Assembly (NCBI GenBank): GCA_005883445.1 | Contig: VAZL01000363.1 | Span: 1-12,725 of the forward strand | Origin: Alphaproteobacteria bacterium | GTDB lineage: Bacteria > Pseudomonadota > Alphaproteobacteria > Rhizobiales > Xanthobacteraceae | Length of the DNA: 12,725 bases | Reading direction: 5' to 3' | In this document: piece after piece, positions 5,352 through 12,725 of the stretch | Position numbering within the stretch: the first letter of the stretch is position 1 | How the letters are laid out: each line of letters opens with the position of its first letter | The notes under the pieces: generated by a model | Seen by the model: only the letters and a program-made list of their open reading frames with translations | Database searches by the model: none | What the model was told of the DNA's origin: nothing | Made by a program: the position numbers and the translations under genes

Positions 5352-8300
5352 ATGAGGATTCGCGATCTCATGAAGCGACTTTTTGCCCCCCGGCCGCAGG
5401 CGACGGGGAAGATCGCGCAGTCCCCCGTCCCGGCCGAAATTTCCGTTCCAAAAACCCGCCGGCGCTTGTTTACCAAGTATGTCGCGCTGTTCGTCGCGGT
5501 GGTCTGCGTCGCCCTGCTGTCCAACGGCATTTTCGACGTCTTCTTCTATTATCAGGAACACAAAGCAGCGCTCATCCGCATCCAACGCGAGCAGGCGGAA
5601 GCCGCCGCCGCCAAGATCGGTCAGTTCATCAAGGAGATCGAGAGCCAACTCGGCTGGACCACGCAGCTACCGTGGTCGGCGGGCTCGATCGAACAACGCC
5701 GCTTCGACGCCTTGCGGCTGTTGCGTCAAGTGCCCGCCATCACCGAGCTCGCCCAGCTCGACGCCACCGGCAAAGAGCGGCTGCGAGTCTCGCGGTTGGC
5801 CATGGACGTGGTCGCCAGCGGCGCCGACCTCTCCAGCGATCCCAAGTTCGCGGAAGCGGTGGCGCGCAAGGTCTATTACGGGCCGGTCTATTTCCGCCGC
5901 GAATCCGAGCCGTACATGACGCTGGCCATCGCCGGCACGCGGCGCGACGCGGGTGTGAGCGTCGCGGAAGTCAATCTCAAGCTCATCTGGGACGTGGTCT
6001 CGCAGATCAAGGTCGGCGAGCGCGGCCACGCCTATGTCGTCGACGCGCAAGGACGGCTGATCGCGCATCCCGATATCAGCCTCGTGCTGCGCAACACCGA
6101 CATGTCGAAGCTCGCGCAAGTGCGCGCGGCACGCGCCAGCGCGTCCGGCGCCGGTACGGGCGACAATGTGCCGGAGACGGTGCAGGAAGCGGAGAACATC
6201 GAAGGGCGCAAGGTGCTGACCGCCTATGCGCCGGTGGCGCCGCTCGGCTGGCTGATGTTCGTCGAGCTCCCGGCCGAGGAGGCCTATGCCCCGCTTTACG
6301 CGGCGTTGCAGCGGCTCGGCTTCGTGCTCTTGGGCGCGCTCGGCTTTGCCGTGCTCGCCGGGATGTTTCTCGCCGGCCGCATGGTCGGCCCGATCCAGGC
6401 GCTGCAAGCGGGCGCCGCGCGCATCGGCAGGGGCGATCTGTCTCAGCGCATCGCGATCAAGACCGGCGACGAGCTCGAAGGGCTGGCGGATCAGTTCAAC
6501 GACATGGCGGGCCAGCTGCAGGAATCCTACGCCGGCCTGGAAAAGAAGGTCGAGCAGCGCACCCACGAATTGAGCGAATCGCTCGAGCAGCAGACTGCGA
6601 CTTCGGAGGTGCTGCGTGTCATCTCGAGCTCACCGGGCGACTTGAAGCCCGTGTTCGAGACCATGTTGGCGAATGCGACGCGGCTTTGCGAGGCCAGCTT
6701 CGGTGCTATGGCAGTCCGCGAGGGCGATCGATTACGGCGCGTTGCTGTACACAACGCCCCGCCGAAATTTGCGGAATTCCATGAAAAGTCACCGATTATC
6801 GAGATAGGCGGCGCCATCGCCACTATCAACGAGATTGTGGCCACAAAGCAGGTCGTGCACACTGCAGACGTGCAGGCGGAGGATCCTGACAGTCCTCTCG
6901 CGAAATATGCGGGCGCCCGTACGCTTCTCCTTGTGCCTTTGCTCAAGGAGGATGAACTGGTTGGCATATTTGGTATTTATCGCCACGAGGTTCGTCCGTT
7001 CAATGACAAGCAGATCGAGCTGGTCAAGAGCTTCGCGAGCCAAGCCGTCATCGCCATCGAGAATGTGCGGTTGTTGACCGAGCTGCGCGCGAGGACGGAC
7101 GAGCTCGGGCAGTCGGTCGAGGAGCTGCGGGCGCTGGGCGAGGTCACGCAAGCAGTCAATTCCACGCTCGAGCTGCAGACGGTGCTCTCGACCATCGTCG
7201 CCAAGGCGGTTCAGCTCTCCGACACCGACGCCGGATCGATCTACGTGCATGACGAGACGCAGCAGGAATTCCAGCTGCAGGCGAATTACGGCATGAGCGA
7301 CGATTTGATTGCCGCGCTCAAAGACCATCACACGGATCTATCCGGCGCCGTCGCCGGCGCCGCAAAGCAGGGCGAGCCGGTCCAGGTCCCGGACATGCAG
7401 GCCGAGCCGCACATCCCCACGTACGAGATCATGTTGCAGGCGGGATATCGCGCGCGGCTGCTCGTCCCATTGATGCGCTTCAACGAGGTCATGGGTGCGC
7501 TCGTCGTCCGGCGCAAGGCACCCGGAGAATTTTCCAAGAACACCATCGACCTCTTGCGCACGTTCGCCGCCCAGTCGGTGCTGGCGATCCAAAATGCCCG
7601 CCTGTTCCAGGAAATCGAGGAGAAGAGCCGTCAGCTCGAATTGGCGAGCCAGCACAAGTCGCAGTTCGTGGCCAGCATGAGCCACGAGTTGCGCACCCCG
7701 CTCAACGCCATTATCGGCTTGACCGAGATGATGGTCACCAACGGCGCCCGCTTCGGCACCGAAAAAGCCGCCGAGCCGCTCAAGCGCGTGCATCGCGCCG
7801 GCCAGCACCTGCTCGGCCTCATCAACCAAGTGCTCGACCTCTCGAAGATCGAAGCCGGCAAGCTCGAGCTCAATCCCGAGTCGGTGAGCTTGGCGCCGCT
7901 CATCGACGAGGTCATCGGCACCGCGCGCCAGCTGGCACAGCAGAACAAGAACAATCTCGTGGTGGAGGCGCAGGAGAAGCTCGGGGCGCTCACCGTGGAT
8001 CCCATGCGGCTGCGGCAGATCCTGCTCAATCTGTTGAGCAATGCCTGCAAGTTCACCACGCAGGGCGAGGTGAAGCTGCGGGTGCGGAAAGTCGCCGACG
8101 GCCGCAACTGGGTCGAATTCGCGGTCGCCGACACCGGTATCGGCATGACGGCCGAGCAGCAGGCCAAGCTGTTCGAGGAATTCACCCAGGCCGACTCATC
8201 GACCGCGCGGCGCTACGGCGGCACCGGTCTCGGCCTTGCGATCACGCGCAAGCTCGCGCGCATGATGGGCGGCGACGTGACGGTGGCGAGCGAACCGGGC

Positions 8301-9149
8301 AAAGGCTCGATCTTCACCGTGCGGCTGCCGGCGGGGCCCGACCCTGTTGCCAAAGCCGCAACCAACGGCAGCCGACCGCCGAGCAACGACTGCGTGCTCG
8401 TCGTCGACGACGACGCCACCGCGCGCGAACTCATTGCCGAGCAGCTCAAGGCCGAGGGCTTTTCCGTCGTGACGGCGGCGGGCGGCTTGGAGGGATTGAA
8501 GCTCGCCAAGGACCTGCGGCCGATCGCGATCACACTCGACGTGATGATGCCCGACCTCGACGGCTGGTCGGTCCTCGCCGCGCTGAGGCAGGATGCCGAT
8601 CTCGCCGAAATTCCGGTCATCATGATCACGATCCTCGATGAGCACCGCCGCGGGGTTGCGCTCGGGGCGGCCGGCTATCTCACCAAGCCCATCGACCGCG
8701 AGCGGCTCCATCGAATGGTCAGCCGTTTCCGAGCGTCGGCGCGGCCGACGCGGGTCCTGCTGGTGGACGACGATAAGGACCAGCGCGAGCGCCTGCGCGG
8801 ATGGCTCGAGGGCGAGCAGTGGGCCGTGCAGGAGAGCGGGAACGGGCGCGAGGCGCTGTCGCGGCTGCAAGCGGATAAACCCGACGTGATCCTGCTCGAT
8901 CTGATGATGCCCGAGATGGACGGCTTTGCCGTTGTGGCCGCCCTGCAGAAGGAGCCGCGCTGGCGCGACATTCCGGTCATCGTTATCACCGCGCGCGACC
9001 TCGATGCCAAGGAGCGCGAGCGCTTGAACTCGGGCGTGCAATCGGTGCTGGTCAAGGAGACGTTCCGGCCTGCGGATCTGGTCGAGCGTATCCGCCGGCT
9101 GGTGCTGAGTAAGCCTTTCGTCGGCAGCGGGATGGAAGCGGCGTCGTGA
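5352..9149 (+). CDS. Membrane hybrid histidine kinase: dCache-HAMP-GAF-GAF-HisKA-HATPase-REC-REC
   Basis: About 1265 residues from ATG 5352. Order: basic N-terminus; membrane segment about 43-60; periplasmic dCache-like sensor (about 65-310, with YFRRESEPYMTLAIAG and GHAYVVDAQGRLIAHP); second membrane segment about 323-341; HAMP about 341-393; coiled coil; GAF 1 about 428-575; GAF 2 about 600-752; HisKA with H778 (SMSHELRTPLN); HATPase with N-box NLLSNACKF, G1 DTGIG and G2 GGTGLGLAI; receiver 1 with D1063 (LDVMMPDLDG) and K1112; receiver 2 with D1183 (LLDLMMPEMDG) and K1235. All key residues are present, so it should autophosphorylate and pass phosphate to its own receivers or to separate regulators. 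The start is ambiguous: GTG 5322 and ATG 5370 (GAGGA 11 bases upstream) are alternatives. The stop overlaps the start of the next regulator gene (GTGA). The ligand of the sensor and GAF domains is unknown. Confidence 0.93.
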   Translation: MRIRDLMKRLFAPRPQATGKIAQSPVPAEISVPKTRRRLFTKYVALFVAVVCVALLSNGIFDVFFYYQEHKAALIRIQREQAEAAAAKIGQFIKEIESQLGWTTQLPWSAGSIEQRRFDALRLLRQVPAITELAQLDATGKERLRVSRLAMDVVASGADLSSDPKFAEAVARKVYYGPVYFRRESEPYMTLAIAGTRRDAGVSVAEVNLKLIWDVVSQIKVGERGHAYVVDAQGRLIAHPDISLVLRNTDMSKLAQVRAARASASGAGTGDNVPETVQEAENIEGRKVLTAYAPVAPLGWLMFVELPAEEAYAPLYAALQRLGFVLLGALGFAVLAGMFLAGRMVGPIQALQAGAARIGRGDLSQRIAIKTGDELEGLADQFNDMAGQLQESYAGLEKKVEQRTHELSESLEQQTATSEVLRVISSSPGDLKPVFETMLANATRLCEASFGAMAVREGDRLRRVAVHNAPPKFAEFHEKSPIIEIGGAIATINEIVATKQVVHTADVQAEDPDSPLAKYAGARTLLLVPLLKEDELVGIFGIYRHEVRPFNDKQIELVKSFASQAVIAIENVRLLTELRARTDELGQSVEELRALGEVTQAVNSTLELQTVLSTIVAKAVQLSDTDAGSIYVHDETQQEFQLQANYGMSDDLIAALKDHHTDLSGAVAGAAKQGEPVQVPDMQAEPHIPTYEIMLQAGYRARLLVPLMRFNEVMGALVVRRKAPGEFSKNTIDLLRTFAAQSVLAIQNARLFQEIEEKSRQLELASQHKSQFVASMSHELRTPLNAIIGLTEMMVTNGARFGTEKAAEPLKRVHRAGQHLLGLINQVLDLSKIEAGKLELNPESVSLAPLIDEVIGTARQLAQQNKNNLVVEAQEKLGALTVDPMRLRQILLNLLSNACKFTTQGEVKLRVRKVADGRNWVEFAVADTGIGMTAEQQAKLFEEFTQADSSTARRYGGTGLGLAITRKLARMMGGDVTVASEPGKGSIFTVRLPAGPDPVAKAATNGSRPPSNDCVLVVDDDATARELIAEQLKAEGFSVVTAAGGLEGLKLAKDLRPIAITLDVMMPDLDGWSVLAALRQDADLAEIPVIMITILDEHRRGVALGAAGYLTKPIDRERLHRMVSRFRASARPTRVLLVDDDKDQRERLRGWLEGEQWAVQESGNGREALSRLQADKPDVILLDLMMPEMDGFAVVAALQKEPRWRDIPVIVITARDLDAKERERLNSGVQSVLVKETFRPADLVERIRRLVLSKPFVGSGMEAAS
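7651..8330 (+). repeat. Duplicated kinase-core block, copy A
   Basis: This segment of kinase 1 (HisKA plus HATPase) aligns without gaps to 11694-12373 at a constant offset of 4043. The encoded 228-residue stretch shows about 16 differences by eye. It marks a segmental duplication or gene conversion of the catalytic core. Confidence 0.85.
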
Positions 9150-9402
9150 CCAAAGTGCTTTACGTCGAGGACAACGACGACAACGTGTATATGCTCAAGA
9201 TGCGGCTGGAGCTGCTGGACGACTTCGAGGTTGTGACCGCGGAGGACGGGGAGAAGGGCTGCGCGATGGCGCTCGCCGAGCGGCCCGACATCATCCTGAT
9301 GGATCTGGAGATGCCGTTGGTCGACGGCTGGGAGGCGACGCGGCGGCTCAAGAACGACCCGCAAACCCGCGACATCCCGATCATCGCGCTCTCCGCGCAT
9401 GC
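9125..9402 (+). repeat. Duplicated regulator block, copy A
   Basis: From the last codons of kinase 1 (encoding SGMEAAS) into the response regulator, this block aligns to 12448-12725 at offset 3323. The offset is 720 bp smaller than in the kinase-core block; the difference corresponds to the two receiver domains present only in kinase 1. The match may continue past the window end. Confidence 0.85.
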
Positions 9403-9520
9403 GCTCGCCGGCTCCCGCGAAAGGGCGCTCGCTGCCGGATGCGATGAGTTCGACACCAAACCGGTCGAATTCGAGCGGCTGGTGGCGACCGTGCGGCGGC
9501 TGCTCGCGGACCGCAAGTGA
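9146..9520 (+). CDS. Single-domain response regulator (CheY/DivK-like)
   Basis: A 124-residue receiver with no output domain. Acidic pocket E8-D9 (YVEDNDDN), phosphoacceptor D53 (ILMDLEMPLVDGW), S83 (ALSAHA) and K105 (DTKP) are all present. The GTG start overlaps the TGA of the hybrid kinase by 4 bases (GTGA), which implies translational coupling and makes it the likely partner of that kinase. Known single-domain regulators act by protein contact or as phosphate shuttles. Here a shuttle towards another kinase or towards the REC-PP2C protein is possible but not shown. A near copy lies at 12469. Confidence 0.93.
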   Translation: MTKVLYVEDNDDNVYMLKMRLELLDDFEVVTAEDGEKGCAMALAERPDIILMDLEMPLVDGWEATRRLKNDPQTRDIPIIALSAHALAGSRERALAAGCDEFDTKPVEFERLVATVRRLLADRK

Positions 9521-9545
9521 CGTTATCGGCCGACGACGGTCGTAC

Positions 9546-12472
9546 ATGACGAAGCGTCGTAAAAAAGGCACGTCCTCGGCTGCGGCCGGAGCTCGGCGGC
9601 CTGCGCCGCGCCGCGCGCACGGTCGAGGCGGTCCGAATGCCGAAAAGAAAAAAATCGCCCTCCTCAGGCGCGAGCTGAACGAGGCTCGCCAGCAACAGGC
9701 TGCTACCGCCGACGTGCTCAAAGTCATCAGCCGGTCGACATTCGATCTGCAGACTGTGCTCGATACATTGGTCGAGTCGGCGAGTCGGCTATGCAACGCT
9801 GACCACGCCTGGCTCTTCCAACGCGAGGGCGAATCGTTCCGCTGGGTCAGCAGCTTCGGCCATGCGGCCGAGGTGCGCGCGCGACTCAGGGATTATTTCA
9901 AGCCCCTGAAGGTTCCGGTAGACCGGGGCAGCATCACGGGGCGGGTCGCGCTGGAGGGCAGCGTGGTTCATGTGCCCGACGTGCTGGCGGACCCGGACTA
10001 TACCTGGACCGGGGCACAAGAGATCGCCGGCTATCGCGCCGCGCTCGGCGCACCGCTCCTGCGCAAGGGAGATGTCGTCGGGGTGATCTTCGTGGCGAAG
10101 ACCGCGCCGCAGCCATTTACCGCGAAACAGATCGAGTTGGTGACGACTTTTGCCGATCAGGCCGTGATCGCGATCGAGAACACGCGGCTGCTCAACGAGC
10201 TGCGCGACTCGCTGCAGCAGCAGACCGCGACCGCCGACATGCTCAACGTCATCAGCCGCTCGACCTTCGACCTGCAGGCCGTGCTCGACGCGCTGGTGCA
10301 CTCGGCGGCGCCCCTGTGCGCGGCGGAATGTGCGTTCATTTTCCGCCTCGAGTGGGCCGGACCGCTTTGACGGCCCATACGGTTCATATGCCCGACTGCC
10401 TCGCCGATCCGGAATACAAATGGTTCGAATCGCAAAAAATCGGCGGGTTCCGCACCATGCTCGGCGTGCCGCTCTTACGCGAGGGCAGCCCGATCGGCGT
10501 GCTGGCGTTGACGCGCTCGCAGGTTGAGCCGTTCAGCGACAGAGAGATTGGGCTGGTCACCACCTTCGCCGACCAGGCGGTGATCGCGATCGAGAACGTG
10601 CGGCTGTTCGACGAGGTGCAGGCGCGCACGCGCGAATTGTCCGAGGCGCTGGAGCAGCAGACCGCGACATCGGAGGTGCTCCGCGTCATCTCGAGCTCGC
10701 CCGGCGAGCTCAAGTCCGTGTTCGAGGCGATGCTAGAAAACGCGGTGCGTATCTGCGAAGCAAAGTTTGGCGTGCTGTATCGGTATGATGGAAAGCTGTT
10801 TCACCCTGAGGCTTTAGTTGGCGCACCACAAGCACTTGTCGAATTTCATCAGAAGCGTGGGGCATTTCAGGCAGTTCCCGGAACACCCTTGCACCAGCTG
10901 TGGCAGACGAGAAACGTGGTCCATACCGCCGATGACGCAGGAGGGCCATCTTCCTCGGCGCGGTTGGGGGGCGCGCGGTCGCACCTCGCAGTACCCATGC
11001 TCAAGGACGATGCGCTAGTCGGGAGCATTATTATCTACCGCCAGGAAGTCCGACCATTCACCGACAAGCAGGTTGATCTGGTCACGAACTTCGCCAGCCA
11101 GGCGGTCATCGCCATCGAGAACACGCGGCTGCTCAACGAGCTGCGGCAATCGCTGCAGCAGCAGACCGCCACTGCCGATGTGCTCAAGGTCATCAGCCGC
11201 TCCACCTTCGATCTCAAGGCGGTGCTGCAGACGCTGGTCGAATCGGCTGCCCGACTTTGTCAGGCGGACAAGGCCACGATAACCCGGCAGATCGGCGGCG
11301 TGTTCTTTCGCGCCGAGTCTTACGGCTTCTCCGCCGAGTTCATGGACTATGTCAAGGCTTTGCCGGTCGAGCCCGACGCGGGAACAGCTACCGGACGTGC
11401 CTTGCTCGAAGGCCGGATCATCCACGTTTCCGATGTGCTGGCCGATCCGAATTACACCTGGACAGAGGTAGCTAAGACATTTGGCGGCTATCGAACCATA
11501 CTCGGCGTTCCGTTGCTGCGCGAGGGCACCCCGATCGGGGTCATGGCGTTGACGCGTTCCGAGGTGCGGCCATTTAGCGATAAGCAGATCGAGCTGGTCG
11601 AGACCTTCGCCGACCAGGCGGCGATCGCGATCGAGAACGTGCGGCTGTTCGACGAAATCCAGGATAAGAACCGGCAGCTGGCGGAGGCCAGCCAGCACAA
11701 GTCACAATTCCTCGCCAGCATGAGCCACGAGCTGCGCACGCCGCTCAATGCCATCATCGGATTGACCGAGATGATGGTCACCAACGCCGCGCGCTTCGGC
11801 ACGGAAAAAGCGGCCGAGCCGCTGCGCCGCGTGCATCGCGCCGGCACCCACCTCCTCGGCCTCATCAACCAGGTGCTCGATCTCTCGAAGATCGAAGCCG
11901 GCAAGCTCGAGCTCAACCCCGAGTCGGTGAGCTTGGCACCGCTCATCGACGAGGTCGTCGGCACCGCGCGCCAGCTCGCCGAGCAGAACAAAAACCGCCT
12001 CGTGGTCGAAGCCGAGGAGAAACTCGGGGCGCTGACCGTCGATCCCATGCGGCTGCGGCAGATCCTGCTCAATCTGTTGAGCAATGCCTGCAAGTTCACC
12101 ACGCAGGGCGAGGTCAAGCTGCGGGTACACAAGGTGATGGACCGGCGCAACTGGATCGAGTTTGCTGTGGCCGATACCGGCATCGGCATGACGGCCGCGC
12201 AGCAGGCCAAGCTGTTCGAGGAGTTCACCCAGGCCGACGCATCGACCGCGCAACGCTACGGCGGCACCGGTCTCGGGCTTGCGATCACGCGCAAGCTCGC
12301 ACGCATGATGGGCGGCGACGTGACGGTGGCGAGCGAACCGGGCAAGGGCTCGGTCTTCACCGTCCGCCTGCCCGGCCGCATCGATGCTCCTGCAAGAGGC
12401 TCGAGCGAGGACATCAAACCGCAGGCCGGCGATGCCAGCGTGCGCGACAGCGGGATGGAAGCAGCGTCGTGA
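9546..12472 (+). pseudogene. Soluble multi-GAF sensor histidine kinase, interrupted by an out-of-frame deletion
   Basis: It starts at ATG 9546, 25 bp after the regulator gene. A Lys/Arg-rich N-terminus without membrane segments leads to GAF A (about residues 67-212). A second SRSTFDL linker opens GAF B, but after FIFRLE the frame ends at TGA 10368-10370 (274 residues). The continuation VGRTALTAHTVHMPDCLADPEY lies in another frame from about 10352. By comparison with GAF A, about 35 residues of the GAF B core are missing, an out-of-frame deletion (the open length is 1 mod 3 short). The second frame is then intact to 12472: GAF B remainder, GAF C (about 10698-11130), GAF D (about 11213-11650), HisKA with the His codon at 11726-11728 (SMSHELRTPLN), and HATPase with N, G1 and G2 boxes. 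No receivers. The downstream frame alone encodes up to 718 residues with a complete kinase core and might be made by reinitiation (for example ATG 10388, no clear ribosome site). Calling it dead is therefore not certain; misassembly across repeated GAF modules is also possible. Confidence 0.8.
11694..12373 (+). repeat. Duplicated kinase-core block, copy B
   Basis: Second copy of the HisKA-HATPase block at 7651-8330. Long stretches of the encoded protein are identical, for example from INQVLDLSKIEAG through NPESVSLAPLIDEV. Confidence 0.85.
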
Positions 12473-12725
12473 CCAAAGTGCTCTACGTCGAGGATAACGA
12501 CGACAACGTCTACATGCTCAAGATGCGGCTCGAGCTGCTGGGCGATTTCGACGTTGTGGCGGCGCCGGATGGCGAGCAGGGCTGTGCGATGGCGCTGAGC
12601 GAACGCCCCGACGTCATCCTGATGGATCTCGAAATGCCGGTCGTCGACGGCTGGGAGGCGACGCGCCGACTGAAGGACGATCCACAAACGCGCGACATCC
12701 CGATCATCGCGCTCTCCGCGCACGC
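12448..12725 (+). repeat. Duplicated regulator block, copy B (continues past window)
   Basis: Second copy of 9125-9402. It includes the shared kinase C-terminus SGMEAAS, the GTGA overlap and the first 85 codons of the response regulator. Confidence 0.85.
12469..12725 (+). CDS. Single-domain response regulator, second copy (3' end beyond window)
   Basis: 85 codons are visible, with the same start arrangement as the first copy: GTG overlapping the TGA of the preceding kinase frame. Acidic pocket E8-D9, phosphoacceptor D53 (ILMDLEMPVVDGW) and the ALSAHA motif are present; the conserved Lys lies beyond the window. About 9 of the visible residues differ from the copy at 9146, clustered around residues 25-37. 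It is the likely partner of the multi-GAF kinase. Intactness of the C-terminus cannot be judged. Confidence 0.9.
   Translation, partial: MTKVLYVEDNDDNVYMLKMRLELLGDFDVVAAPDGEQGCAMALSERPDVILMDLEMPVVDGWEATRRLKDDPQTRDIPIIALSAH

Noticed and set aside
5667..6566. Minus-strand open frame of 299 codons opposite the hybrid kinase sensor region
   Set aside because: No recognisable domain, rich in Arg/Gly/His as expected for an antisense frame of GC-rich coding DNA; the sense strand encodes a clear dCache-HAMP region.
8675..9796. Minus-strand open frame of 373 codons across receivers and the regulator
   Set aside because: It runs antisense over three clear receiver domains and a gene junction, and its translation is Arg/Ser-rich without family signature.
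1..12725. CRISPR arrays, insertion sequences, tRNA or rRNA genes
   Set aside because: No regularly spaced short repeats, transposase motifs, terminal inverted repeats or RNA gene signatures were seen. The repeats present are duplicated coding modules and the 20-bp intergenic motif.

Overview
The window is high-GC DNA with dense, often overlapping genes. Codon use, a Tat-exported substrate-binding protein of a family expanded in rhizobia, and GAF-rich cytoplasmic histidine kinases suggest an alphaproteobacterium of the Bradyrhizobium/Rhodopseudomonas type (Hyphomicrobiales). That assignment is inference from protein style; there is no rRNA or other marker. I see no tRNA, rRNA, CRISPR array, transposase or phage gene.

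Left part (1-3820): a partner-switching module. On the minus strand three genes lie in one tight run with 5-bp gaps: a STAS anti-anti-sigma-like protein (2360-2022), an RsbW/SpoIIAB-like ATPase-fold kinase (2016-1579), and a regulator with an OmpR-type winged helix fused to a STAND/NB-ARC-like ATPase (1573 to beyond the left edge). Diverging from them on the plus strand is a receiver-PP2C phosphatase (2618-3820) of the RsbU type. Together these are the classical switch parts: a phosphatase controlled by phosphorylation, a STAS protein it could dephosphorylate, and a kinase that could sequester a target. No sigma factor is visible. The gene co-transcribed with the switch is a DNA-binding ATPase, which raises the possibility that it is the output.

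Middle part (3821-5351): a Tat-signal ABC substrate-binding protein gene broken by a frameshift, and apparently also by an in-frame deletion, flanked by two intergenic regions. A 20-bp tandem direct repeat (GATTCAGAAC + GATTCAGATC, one helical turn per unit) occurs three times in the window. All copies have the same orientation and lie upstream of the REC-PP2C gene, the substrate-binding protein gene and the large hybrid kinase gene.

Right part (5352-12725): two sensor-kinase/response-regulator pairs that share a duplicated block. Kinase 1 is a membrane hybrid kinase (dCache-like sensor, HAMP, two GAF, HisKA, HATPase, two receivers). It overlaps a CheY/DivK-like single-domain regulator by GTGA. 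Kinase 2 is a soluble multi-GAF kinase with an almost identical catalytic core and no receivers. It overlaps a second copy of the same regulator, also by GTGA, and the window ends inside that gene. Kinase 2 carries an out-of-frame deletion in its second GAF domain and is annotated as a pseudogene or broken gene. The kinases are plausible phosphodonors for the receiver of the REC-PP2C protein, which would link the two halves; this is inferred from proximity and the shared repeat only.
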